This document shows, piece after piece, positions 1 to 6,143 of a stretch of 20,571 nt of DNA (the stretch's first letter is position 1; each line of letters opens with the position of its first letter). The notes under the pieces were generated by a model. It was given only the letters and a program-made list of their open reading frames with translations. It did not search any database and was not told the DNA's origin. The DNA lies in assembly GCA_025920305.1 (NCBI GenBank), contig JAPDMB010000007.1, forward strand, positions 1 to 20,571, written 5' to 3'. Made by a program: the position numbers and the translations under genes. Source of the stretch: Candidatus Parvarchaeota archaeon. Lineage in GTDB: Archaea > Nanobdellota > Nanobdellia > Parvarchaeales > Parvarchaeaceae.

Positions 1-567
1 AATGAGCTCCTCCGCATATACCCCTCCAAAGGAGAAATCCATAGCCATCGTTTTGACAATGTTCTCCCTGTCTGAACTTAATACACCTCTCTTGAAACCA
101 TCGTAGTCAATGGAGGTAATATCCATCTTGCTTGGAGGATAAGCATAATCCTGCCCGGATCTTATCTCCCTTGTGCCGTATCTTCTCGTAAACATGGACC
201 AGATTATCCTCCCATCCTGCGTCAGTATGATGTTCCCTTTTGAGAAGAGCTCCACTGTCAGCCCGTAGCTGTCCATGTCTATGTTCAATATCCTGTCAGA
301 TCCATGAAGCGAAAGTCTAATCTTTCTGTTCAGGAGCAGCTCCTTGAGCTTCTGCGTGAACGGGAAGGATATCGTATCCTCTGGCTTGTTGTACTGCATG
401 CAGAAGAATTTCCCTGGCACAAGCCTGAGCCAGTATTCTCTGTCCTTGTAGATCATAAGGAGAAGTTCGTTCTTCCTGCTCCTTACATCCCTTATCCTCC
501 CTTCCTGCAGATACGAAAGCTCTTTCAAAAGCTTGAATGCATCAAGGAAGGTCATCTCGCGTTTCAT
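1..567 (-). CDS. rqcH: RqcH/NFACT-family ribosome quality-control protein, N-terminal part (runs off left edge)
   Basis: The 189 visible codons encode the NFACT-N region of the RqcH/Rqc2/NEMF (FbpA-like) family, which binds obstructed large ribosomal subunits carrying peptidyl-tRNA in the cytoplasm. Recognisable family features are the MKREMTFLD start, a DRILNIDM segment, the VELFSKGNIILT strand pair, and R-x-I-x-x-G-x-x-Y-x-x-PP about two thirds of the way in (ending YAYPP). The helix-hairpin-helix region begins at the edge (FGGVYAEEL). The C-terminal coiled coil and NFACT-R domain lie outside the window, so tail-adding residues cannot be judged. I chose the ATG at 567 because the family starts MKRE and a TATA-like box lies about 27 bp upstream. 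The next gene upstream on the same strand ends 57 bp away. Family assignment comes from motif recall, not a search. Confidence 0.82.
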   Translation of the reverse strand, partial: MKREMTFLDAFKLLKELSYLQEGRIRDVRSRKNELLLMIYKDREYWLRLVPGKFFCMQYNKPEDTISFPFTQKLKELLLNRKIRLSLHGSDRILNIDMDSYGLTVELFSKGNIILTQDGRIIWSMFTRRYGTREIRSGQDYAYPPSKMDITSIDYDGFKRGVLSSDRENIVKTMAMDFSFGGVYAEELI

Positions 568-587
568 TACAATGATAGTGCCGGCTT

Positions 588-600
588 GGATTTAATCTTT
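588..600 (-). promoter_or_regulatory. TATA-like box for the RqcH gene
   Basis: The minus-strand sequence AAAGATTAAATCC is centred about 27 bp before the ATG at 567, the spacing expected for a leaderless archaeal transcript. It would allow transcription independent of the upstream 159-aa gene. Confidence 0.4.
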
Positions 601-624
601 AAGAATCTTTATTTTTTCGAACTT

Positions 625-1104
625 TCAGGAAGCCTGGAAAGAAAGGAAATTCTGCAGCGCGTTCTTTATGCTGTCAAGCTCGTTTTCGAAGGCCTCCTTT
701 CTCTGTGTCAGCGTTTCGGAGTTCATTCGGTCATACAAGGGCTTCACTAATTTAGTTACCCCGCTAGTCCATCTGTTCAGGAAGTCAAGCACGATGGATG
801 ATACTATCTGCACCGTGACCTTCCCTGTCTTGGCCTTTATAGGCTTCCCTTCCTTCATTGCGCTGCTCTCAGTTATGTTGGCGAAGTCGATTATCATGTT
901 TATTCTGTAGGCCATGTAATCATCCAGAGCTTTCTGCGCCAGCCACTCTATGTGGTAGTTGTTCCCTCCGAACTGCACATAGCTGGTTTCAACGACATTG
1001 TATCCCTCCTTCTTCAAGCTCTCCTTTGCAAAAATGTAGAATTTCTGGTCGTCCAGGGATCCTTCATGCTGGAAAGACGTGGAACCAACAGGTATTATCT
1101 CCAT
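625..1104 (-). CDS. Conserved-looking hypothetical protein, 159 aa, soluble
   Basis: I do not recognise this family. The protein is soluble, with no signal peptide or membrane segment. It starts with a hydrophobic strand (MEIIPVGS), followed by a Tyr/Trp-rich stretch around residues 42-60 with YVQFGG, NNYHIEW and an LDDY motif at about 59-64. A mixed alpha/beta middle contains a KTGKVTVQIVSS strand, and the C-terminal third (about 105-155) is a basic helical region that could form a coiled coil. The coding frame is open throughout, and a TATA-like box sits 27 bp before the ATG, so it is probably a real leaderless gene. It precedes the RqcH gene in the same direction with a 57-bp gap; a functional link to ribosome quality control is possible but unproven. 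Confidence 0.75.
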   Translation of the reverse strand: MEIIPVGSTSFQHEGSLDDQKFYIFAKESLKKEGYNVVETSYVQFGGNNYHIEWLAQKALDDYMAYRINMIIDFANITESSAMKEGKPIKAKTGKVTVQIVSSIVLDFLNRWTSGVTKLVKPLYDRMNSETLTQRKEAFENELDSIKNALQNFLSFQAS

Positions 1105-1126
1105 ATTTAACTATGGAATTTGGAGA

Positions 1127-1137
1127 GATATAAACTT
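1127..1137 (-). promoter_or_regulatory. TATA-like box for the 159-aa hypothetical gene
   Basis: AAGTTTATATC on the minus strand is centred 27 bp before the ATG at 1104. It lies immediately downstream of the preceding gene's stop codon at 1140, so a separate promoter is packed into the 35-bp gap. Confidence 0.5.
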
Positions 1138-1139
1138 AT

Positions 1140-2195
1140 CTACCAGAAAATAATCAATCCTATAACTGCAAGCACAAACTCTAGAAGCGTAAAGGACAGC
1201 ACGATCTGCCATTCCTTGAATTTTCCAGTCCTTAAGAATAGATGCGTCAATGAGTATATCCTGTTCCCATTTGGCGACGTGAGCCTTCCATCCTTTTGGA
1301 GCACGCCCCAAGAGTGCACATGGAACCTGCCCCTCGCCTTTAATGCGAATTCGGCCAGCCATGGGAGTATAAGTATGAGGGCTAGGGCTCTGGTGCTTCC
1401 GATTATCGTAAGGACGGCGAAGGCGGAGCCTATGAAGTAAGTGAAGCTGTCTCCAGGAAGGATTTTCGCAGGGTAGCTTCCATAGTACAGGTATGCGATG
1501 AGCGATCCTGACAATACCGCAGACAGGCTGAATTCAGTGAAGTCTCCGTAATGGAAGGAGAGGATCCCCATCGCGATCACAGCGATCAGCCCCATCTGCA
1601 GGCTCAACCCGTTCAATCCTTCGAGCATGTTGAAGACATTGGATGAGAATAGGAAGATTATGGGGATTACTATGAATGTGAACAGGAGCTGGTTCAGATA
1701 TATGGTCCCGACATGCGGTATGGGGATGACACCCGGACCGAAATTTATCACCAGAAGGGGCAGTACGCCGATCAGAGTGAGCAGAAGCTTCTCCCTCTGC
1801 TTCAGCCCCCCTCCTACCTGCGAGTAATTCTTCACGAGCGTCTTAACTTTGATCTTAGCCGTCCTTATCTTGCTCCCAGCCATATCATCCATGAAGCCGA
1901 TGAACGTCACTATGAGTATGGATAGGAGCGAGAGCAGGAGAAAAGTCACATTTATATCGGAGGTTATGAAGTAGTCAAGGCTGAATATGAGCGCTAGTTC
2001 CCCTATCAAAAGGCCGAAAACGGTGATAAGCCCCCCGCTGGCAGGAAGGAGGGGTTTTCCTCTCTTGTTTATATCGGTCTCGATCATCCCTATCTTGACA
2101 AGTATCGGGATGAAGTAAAACCCTGCGAGCAAAGAGCTTATGAACGCCAATGCGCTCGCGATGAGTATCTCCAGTAACATTAGATTTAGATGCAT
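1140..2195 (-). CDS. Glycosyltransferase family 4 enzyme (Alg7/AglH/MraY/WecA-like sugar-1-phosphate transferase)
   Basis: This polytopic membrane enzyme belongs to the family that moves a sugar-1-phosphate (often GlcNAc-1-P) from a UDP-sugar to a polyprenyl or dolichyl phosphate on the inner membrane face. That is the first committed step of lipid-linked glycan assembly. Family landmarks are D41-I-N43-K44, the DD pair at 103-104 (GFMDDMAG), the N-x-x-N-x-x-x-G loop at 186-193 followed by N195-G-L, and G248-D249-S after the PAKIL loop. A cytoplasmic H-S-W-G-V-L-Q-K-D-G segment lies near 294-303. About ten hydrophobic helices are visible. NMLEGLNGL is closer to eukaryotic/archaeal Alg7 than to bacterial MraY, consistent with N-glycosylation. 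An in-frame Met at 2180 fits the upstream TATA-like box (2199-2214) better, so the true protein may be 346 aa. Exact sugar substrate is not readable. Confidence 0.88.
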   Translation of the reverse strand: MHLNLMLLEILIASALAFISSLLAGFYFIPILVKIGMIETDINKRGKPLLPASGGLITVFGLLIGELALIFSLDYFITSDINVTFLLLSLLSILIVTFIGFMDDMAGSKIRTAKIKVKTLVKNYSQVGGGLKQREKLLLTLIGVLPLLVINFGPGVIPIPHVGTIYLNQLLFTFIVIPIIFLFSSNVFNMLEGLNGLSLQMGLIAVIAMGILSFHYGDFTEFSLSAVLSGSLIAYLYYGSYPAKILPGDSFTYFIGSAFAVLTIIGSTRALALILILPWLAEFALKARGRFHVHSWGVLQKDGRLTSPNGNRIYSLTHLFLRTGKFKEWQIVLSFTLLEFVLAVIGLIIFW

Positions 2196-2198
2196 GAG

Positions 2199-2214
2199 TT
2201 AATATTAATAATTT
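2199..2214 (-). promoter_or_regulatory. TATA-like box for the glycosyltransferase gene
   Basis: An A/T block reading AAATTATTAATATTAA on the minus strand is centred about 27 bp from the in-frame Met codon at 2180 but only about 12 bp from the ATG at 2195. This favours the shorter start. A second AT-rich block at 2223-2231 could instead serve the 2195 start. Confidence 0.4.
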
Positions 2215-2222
2215 GATGATCT

Positions 2223-2231
2223 CATATTAAT
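2223..2231 (+). promoter_or_regulatory. TATA-like box for tRNA-Gln
   Basis: CATATTAAT lies about 23 bp before the tRNA 5' end at 2250. The block is nearly palindromic and could also be read on the minus strand toward the glycosyltransferase gene. Confidence 0.35.
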
Positions 2232-2249
2232 GTTCATAGACAGAATTTA

Positions 2250-2322
2250 AGCCCCGTTGTGTAGTGGTCAAGCACGCAGGCCTTTGGAGCCTGACACCTC
2301 GGTTCAAATCCGAGCGGGGCTA
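2250..2322 (+). tRNA. tRNA-Gln, anticodon UUG
   Basis: A complete cloverleaf can be drawn by hand. The 7-bp acceptor is AGCCCCG/CGGGGCT, the 4-bp D stem is GTGT/GCAC, and the 5-bp anticodon stem is CAGGC/GCCTG. The loop CTTTGGA gives anticodon TTG, which reads CAA. The T arm is CTCGG-TTCAAAT-CCGAG, and the discriminator A is at 2322. The variable loop is 4 nt (ACAC). There is no intron and no encoded CCA, so CCA must be added by the nucleotidyltransferase. Only the UUG isoacceptor is visible here. Confidence 0.97.
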
Positions 2323-2334
2323 TCTTATATGGGG

Positions 2335-2391
2335 GATAGCGCTATCTAATAAAATGGAGCTGATTACTGGGTTTTTATAATTCAGTAAATC
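2335..2391. terminator. Two inverted repeats in the convergent gap after tRNA-Gln; possible termination region
   Basis: Between the tRNA (plus) and the convergent membrane-protein gene (minus) lies a perfect 12-bp palindrome GATAGCGCTATC (2335-2346). It is followed by an imperfect hairpin of GATTACTG (2362-2369) and CAGTAAATC (2383-2391) around a T-rich loop. The AT-rich flanks and the convergent setting fit bidirectional transcript ending. Archaeal termination mainly needs T tracts, so the hairpins themselves may serve another purpose. Confidence 0.35.
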
Positions 2392-2416
2392 AAAGGCGTG
2401 TTTGTTTTGTGCTACT

Positions 2417-3085
2417 TTAAATTTTAAAATTTTTTATAAGAACTGTGTAGTGTTCACGCCACAGTATTAGAAATTCAATCGACGACAACGCTATCAAACC
2501 ACCGATTATATGCACTAGCAGTAATCCATAATTGGAAGCTAGCACCAAGATGATAATTATCAATAATAGTATGAATGTAATGTAAGCAGCGATCTCCTTA
2601 GTCCTTTTGCTGTAATTTTTATTAGCCCTCTTAACAAATAAAGCCTTAAAATCGTAAGTAGAGACGTAGATTAAGAAATAGATAAGCAATGTAATTGCCA
2701 GTATCGAAGTCCCTCTAGATGGGACCTTAAAGGCAAGCCAGTACACTGCGGAAGAAAGATAAGAAGCCAGTATCCCGACTACAAAGACGTCCGACGGCTT
2801 CAAGAATTTATTTAGTCTATTATTTTTTGTGTATATGTAACTAGCTATTAGCAACATTATAAAAACCGGCAGAAAATTGAACAAAAAACCTACATAAACG
2901 CTTCCATAAGATGCAGATAAATCTTCCAATGCATTGAACGGTGCAGTAATAAAGATTAGAATATTCTCAGGTATCAATTTTAGAAATAAAATAAATGCCA
3001 AATTTGCAAATATATACAAAAGTGAGAATATCAGACTGAGTTTTAATAAATTCATCGCCTTTTTTAGGGTAAAATTGTTTTTCAT
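2417..3085 (-). CDS. Hypothetical polytopic membrane protein, 222 aa, AT-rich gene
   Basis: I do not recognise this family. The sequence shows about six hydrophobic helices, near residues 14-36, 62-86, 98-120, 126-144, 166-184 and 188-208. A basic N-terminus (KNNFTLKK) and a basic loop around 145-163 (FKALFVKRANKNYSKRTK) are probably cytoplasmic by the positive-inside rule. No catalytic motif is evident. Base use differs from neighbouring genes: AAA, AAT and TTA-type codons dominate and the region looks clearly AT-richer. That could mean recent acquisition next to tRNA-Gln, or simply relaxed selection. Unlike most genes here, it appears to have a leader with a Shine-Dalgarno-like GAGGG about 9 nt before the ATG. 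Function unknown. Confidence 0.78.
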   Translation of the reverse strand: MKNNFTLKKAMNLLKLSLIFSLLYIFANLAFILFLKLIPENILIFITAPFNALEDLSASYGSVYVGFLFNFLPVFIMLLIASYIYTKNNRLNKFLKPSDVFVVGILASYLSSAVYWLAFKVPSRGTSILAITLLIYFLIYVSTYDFKALFVKRANKNYSKRTKEIAAYITFILLLIIIILVLASNYGLLLVHIIGGLIALSSIEFLILWREHYTVLIKNFKI

Positions 3086-3092
3086 CTTAAAC

Positions 3093-3170
3093 CGCCCTCA
3101 ATTTATCTTCTTCTCCTATGTTATATTGTAAATATCATATATAGTCTTATCCACGTCATATTTGAGGGCG
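3093..3170 (-). promoter_or_regulatory. 9-bp inverted repeat covering the ribosome-binding site of the 222-aa gene
   Basis: On the minus strand TTGAGGGCG (3101-3093) contains the Shine-Dalgarno-like GAGGG ahead of the ATG at 3085. Its exact reverse complement CGCCCTCAA lies at 3170-3162. The 60-nt interval holds TATA-like boxes (GACTATATATG at 3146-3136 and another A/T block near 3120-3132). A transcript reading through from the upstream gene would contain both arms and could hide the ribosome-binding site. One starting at the internal promoter would lack the upstream arm. This is a structural inference from sequence only. Confidence 0.4.
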
Positions 3171-3187
3171 TTCAGATCCTCACTTTT

Positions 3188-3715
3188 TTACTTGCTTAGT
3201 TTCAGGAGCCCAATTATGATGAGTATGAGGCCTGCTATGTCTACGAGTGGAAATATAAGCAGCACAGCTCCGACGGAGATGCCTGTCTTATTGTATCTCT
3301 TTCCCACCCTGTATAAGCCTAATATGACGCCGGCAATCCCTCCAATTAGCTCCAATATTACGCCGGCGATAAGTATGATAGCCAGCCCGCCGAAGAAGCC
3401 GATAAGTGGCAACATGTAGATTGCGGTCGTGCTGAGTCCTAGGGACAGCAGATCTCCCCCGATCATTACGAACAGCGCTGCGATTATGATTATCAGCCCG
3501 ATGAAACTTATAAGTGTGAATATGTAGGGAGTTTTGAAGTTATTGTCGATTGTCAGAAGGTTTCTAAAAGCCAGCATCAAAATGACAATGCTGACTATGC
3601 CTAGGATGAGGGGGATGATGGACATCAGCGGTAGGAATGCCAGTATTATCGCTACCACGAGAAGAACAGCAAATATATTCAGATATGATATTGCCTTCTT
3701 TTCATTCTCTTGCAT
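3188..3715 (-). CDS. Small polytopic membrane protein, DUF973-like
   Basis: This very hydrophobic 175-aa protein has a short polar N-terminus (MQENEKKA) and about five or six membrane helices, near 13-29, 31-50, 63-84, 97-122 and 145-170. The segment ILGLYRVGKRYNKTGI near 131-146, followed by a Gly- and Ile-rich final helix, resembles archaeal DUF973-type membrane proteins, where a GLYRxGxxYN motif precedes the last helix. That match is from memory and is tentative. No catalytic residues stand out and the function is unknown. A TATA-like box at 3737-3746 is 27 bp from the ATG, so it is probably leaderless. It sits 102 bp upstream of the 222-aa membrane-protein gene in the same direction, so read-through transcription is plausible. 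Confidence 0.75.
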   Translation of the reverse strand: MQENEKKAISYLNIFAVLLVVAIILAFLPLMSIIPLILGIVSIVILMLAFRNLLTIDNNFKTPYIFTLISFIGLIIIIAALFVMIGGDLLSLGLSTTAIYMLPLIGFFGGLAIILIAGVILELIGGIAGVILGLYRVGKRYNKTGISVGAVLLIFPLVDIAGLILIIIGLLKLSK

Positions 3716-3723
3716 TTAAATCA

Positions 3724-3789
3724 TAAGAGACGCCACTACTTAAGTCTTTGTGTGGAGTTCACGAAGGGCGTCGGTCCCTCGCTCTCTTA
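3724..3789. repeat. Bulged inverted repeat in the divergent intergenic region
   Basis: TAAGAGA (3724-3730) pairs with TCTCTTA (3783-3789), and the nested GACGCC (3729-3734) pairs with GGCGTC (3767-3772), leaving a 10-12 nt asymmetric bulge and a loop of about 32 nt. The loop contains the likely TATA box of the DUF973-like gene. It could be a regulator-binding site, an RNA hairpin, or remnants of an unrecognised small RNA. I see no C/D-box, SRP or RNase P signature. Confidence 0.35.
3737..3746 (-). promoter_or_regulatory. TATA-like box for the DUF973-like gene
   Basis: GACTTAAGTA on the minus strand is centred 27 bp before the ATG at 3715, matching the leaderless spacing seen elsewhere in the window. 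Confidence 0.4.
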
Positions 3790-3863
3790 CTGATGTCCTC
3801 CCACAAATAAATTCTGTGTAACCCCTTTCAGCCATACGCATACTCGGTTTGATGGCCTGGGAT

Positions 3864-3889
3864 CTTTGCCACTGGCAGAGTTAAATATA
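3864..3889 (+). promoter_or_regulatory. Promoter of the phosphohexomutase gene: 7-bp hairpin abutting a TATA box
   Basis: TTAAATATA at 3881-3889 is centred 25 bp before the ATG at 3910, a leaderless arrangement. Directly against its 5' side lies an inverted repeat CTTTGCC-ACT-GGCAGAG (3864-3880; seven pairs including one G-T). Occupying the BRE position, it could be an operator for a dimeric regulator controlling TFB/TBP access. The promoter call is sound; the operator role is inference. Confidence 0.5.
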
Positions 3890-3909
3890 GGAAATTATTT
3901 GGAAGTAGC

Positions 3910-5169
3910 ATGGATATATTTAGGGGCTACGATATAAGGGGTCTATATCCGGAAGAGCTGGATGAACAAAAAGCAGGAGAGATAGGCAGAACGGTAGGTT
4001 CTATAGCCAATGGGAAAAGAGTATATGTTGGGAATGACACAAGAGCAGGGACATACAAGATAAAGGACAGTTTCATCAGCGGTCTTTTGAGCGCAGGGGC
4101 AAAGGTCTTAGACCTGGGCATGGTTCCCATCGCTGTCCCTGCCTTTGCATCTTTTAAGGAGAAGACGTACGGCGTATGTTTAACCGCTTCGCACAATCCT
4201 CCTAAATATACTGGTATACTCACTTTTGACAACGGGAAGAGCTTAGATCCTGAGAGGATCAAATCGATTTATTCCTCTAAGTCTTTCTTAAGCGGCGAGG
4301 GGACCATAAAGAAGCAGGACTATCAAAGCAAGTATCTGCTTAGGATAACTAAGGGCATCAATGGCGTGAATTTTAAAGTCGGTATAGATGCCATGGGCGG
4401 TGCAGGAACCTTTGCCTCGAAGTTGGCCGTGAAGCTCATCGGTGCAGAGCCGAAGATGCTGCATCCAAATATCTCAATGGACTTCTTCGGAAAAACACCC
4501 GAGCCATCAAAGGAGAACATCTCAGAGCTCTCTAGTTTTGTGGAAGAGAACCATCTTGATATGGGTATGCAGCTGGACGGCGATGCGGACAGAGTGATAT
4601 TCACCGATGAGCATGGGAATTTCATAGATCCGGTCATCTCAGCCTTGATATTTGTAAGATATCTGCATATAGAGGAGGCGGTTATAAATGTCATGTCCCC
4701 GAGTATATTCAAAAGATTCACAAAGGTCAAGTTCGTAGCGGTCGGGAGGAATCGTCTTGAGGGGGTCGAGTTCGGGTTTGAAACCTCGTCGCATTTTTAC
4801 TTTGGAAAGTACTTCCCGGCATCAGACGGCATACTTACTTCTATCCTGATGTTGAACATACTTAAGAAATCGGGAAAAACTATGAGCGAACTGGCCAAGG
4901 AGTTTCCAAGGCCTTACTATAAGCTGGAAGCCGTAAAGATGAGGAGCAGCGAGGAGATGGATGCTGCCCTTAAGGAGGCTGAAAAGAGGATGTCAGTGTA
5001 CGGCAGAATTGACAGGACTGATGGTGCAAAGGTATACTTTGATGACGGCTCAATATGCGTGAGAAAGTCTGAGACGGAGCCGTTGATACGGGTCTTCTAT
5101 GAAGGTGTGGACGAGAGCTCTTTCATGAAGATGGGGGAGATAGCCTATAAGATAATGCCATGGAAGTAG
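3910..5169 (+). CDS. Phosphomannomutase/phosphoglucomutase family (alpha-D-phosphohexomutase)
   Basis: The enzyme interconverts hexose 1- and 6-phosphates (mannose, glucose or glucosamine) via a phosphoserine, supplying nucleotide-sugar precursors in the cytoplasm. All four family signatures are visible. FRGYDIRG is at 4-11, and TASHNPP at 92-98 has catalytic Ser94. The Mg-binding DGDADR loop is at 223-228. The phosphate-binding loop R385-K-S-E-T-E-P391 is followed by LIRVFYEG. The sugar-specificity loop reads ETSSHFYF (291-298), where most relatives have E-x-S-G-H. At 419 aa it is somewhat shorter than the usual 440-460. Substrate preference (ManB, Pgm or GlmM-like) cannot be settled from sequence. 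The RPA-like gene starts inside its last codons (10-bp overlap), so the two are co-transcribed and probably translationally coupled. Confidence 0.92.
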   Translation: MDIFRGYDIRGLYPEELDEQKAGEIGRTVGSIANGKRVYVGNDTRAGTYKIKDSFISGLLSAGAKVLDLGMVPIAVPAFASFKEKTYGVCLTASHNPPKYTGILTFDNGKSLDPERIKSIYSSKSFLSGEGTIKKQDYQSKYLLRITKGINGVNFKVGIDAMGGAGTFASKLAVKLIGAEPKMLHPNISMDFFGKTPEPSKENISELSSFVEENHLDMGMQLDGDADRVIFTDEHGNFIDPVISALIFVRYLHIEEAVINVMSPSIFKRFTKVKFVAVGRNRLEGVEFGFETSSHFYFGKYFPASDGILTSILMLNILKKSGKTMSELAKEFPRPYYKLEAVKMRSSEEMDAALKEAEKRMSVYGRIDRTDGAKVYFDDGSICVRKSETEPLIRVFYEGVDESSFMKMGEIAYKIMPWK

Positions 5170-6065
5170 AGGATTGGTCGATAAATCAGATACTGGAAAA
5201 GACTAATCTCACAAGGGAGCAGATCGAGGAGAAGTTAAAGAAGAAACTGGAGGAATTCCCCGCTTTGACGAGAGAGGCGGCTATAAGGGCGGTGGCAGCG
5301 GACAGCGGCGTCATCCTGATAAGGAGGGACTATAAGGTATCGGATATAAAAGAGGAGATAAATCATCTGAACTTGAGATGCAGCATCATCAGGAAATTCG
5401 AGGCAAGGGAGGTGAATCTTAGGGGAGGAAGGAGCAAGATACTGAATCTAATCGTCGGCGACGAGACAGGCCAGATAAGAGTGGTCGTATGGGATACAAA
5501 CAAGATAGCTGAGCTGGAATCTTCATTCAATGAGGGGGATGAGATATTGATAATAAATGCGTATTCAAAGTTCAGCAGCTTCAGCAGCAACTTCGAGGTG
5601 AACATAGGGAAGAACACGCTGTTGAAGATGATCGAACGCAGGGGACAGGCAGCAAAGGAAGGGGATAACTATTCAAGGATAAGTCAGATAAACGAGGAGA
5701 ATAAGGTGTATAGGGTCAGAGGTTTCATAACCAGGCTTTTTACGAATAATACCTTCATAGTGAGATGCAGAATATGCGGGAAGAGGGTGGATGATAAGTG
5801 CGACGTGCATGGGGACAAGGCGCTGTCAAAGACGCTGATGATATCTGCTGTGATAGACGACGGTCTTTCAAACATGAAGGTGGTCTTCTTCGATAGAGTG
5901 GCTGAGAAGCTATTAAGTCTTTCAAAGGAAGGTGACCTCAGGGCAAGACTGAATGACATCTCCTTCGGGATCTATCAGGTTGAGATAGAAGCAGTAGCAA
6001 AATCTTTCAACGGTGTTCTAAGTTTGACTGTAAAGGATGTCAGGCCCGTAGACTACAGCCTCTGA
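5160..6065 (+). CDS. RPA-like single-stranded DNA-binding protein with OB folds and zinc motif
   Basis: This 301-aa protein resembles archaeal replication protein A subunits, which coat ssDNA during replication and repair. The N-terminal helical segment (about 10-52; EEKLKKKLEEFPALTREAA, then DSGV) matches the usual RPA N-terminal module. A first OB fold runs from about 72 to 155 (NLIVGDETGQIRVVVWD at about 96-112). A second OB-like region runs from 180 to 297 and contains a zinc-ribbon-type set C203-x2-C206-x7-C214-x2-H217. The ATG overlaps the end of the phosphohexomutase gene, whose stop codon is 10 bp into this frame. No separate promoter or RBS stands out, so expression probably follows the upstream gene. 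Whether this is the sole RPA of the cell cannot be judged. Confidence 0.85.
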   Translation: MEVEDWSINQILEKTNLTREQIEEKLKKKLEEFPALTREAAIRAVAADSGVILIRRDYKVSDIKEEINHLNLRCSIIRKFEAREVNLRGGRSKILNLIVGDETGQIRVVVWDTNKIAELESSFNEGDEILIINAYSKFSSFSSNFEVNIGKNTLLKMIERRGQAAKEGDNYSRISQINEENKVYRVRGFITRLFTNNTFIVRCRICGKRVDDKCDVHGDKALSKTLMISAVIDDGLSNMKVVFFDRVAEKLLSLSKEGDLRARLNDISFGIYQVEIEAVAKSFNGVLSLTVKDVRPVDYSL

Positions 6066-6111
6066 ACTGTCCTATGAAGGATAGCCTTCCGTTCGCATGG
6101 CTGAAAAATGT

Positions 6112-6119
6112 TTTTAAAT
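6112..6119 (+). promoter_or_regulatory. TATA-like box that sets the start of the surface-protein gene
   Basis: TTTTAAAT is centred about 28 bp before the ATG at 6144. It lies just inside the longer open frame beginning at 6108, so a transcript from this box cannot include that earlier ATG. This supports a leaderless start at 6144. Confidence 0.5.
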
Positions 6120-6143
6120 CCACATGGAGAATATCTATTGAAT

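Noticed and set aside
304..750. 148-codon open frame on the plus strand
   Set aside because: It lies antisense to the RqcH and 159-aa genes, its product resembles no family, and it spans the gap with their promoter. The minus-strand frame gives a clear NFACT protein.
2323..3187. Integrated mobile element at tRNA-Gln
   Set aside because: No integrase, transposase or repeated tRNA 3' end was visible, so only a compositional anomaly is reported.
3720..3909. Known small RNA (C/D-box, SRP RNA, RNase P) in the longest intergenic gap
   Set aside because: CTGA and TGATG-like fragments occur but not with proper C/D spacing, and the hallmark SRP and RNase P segments are absent. Only inverted repeats could be supported.
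4323..4730. 135-codon minus-strand frame inside the phosphohexomutase gene
   Set aside because: The plus strand holds all conserved mutase motifs; the antisense product is low-complexity Ser/Phe/Ile text typical of a shadow frame.
6108..6143. Earlier in-frame ATG for the surface protein
   Set aside because: The TATA-like box at 6112-6119 lies inside this extension, so transcripts from it cannot include the earlier ATG.
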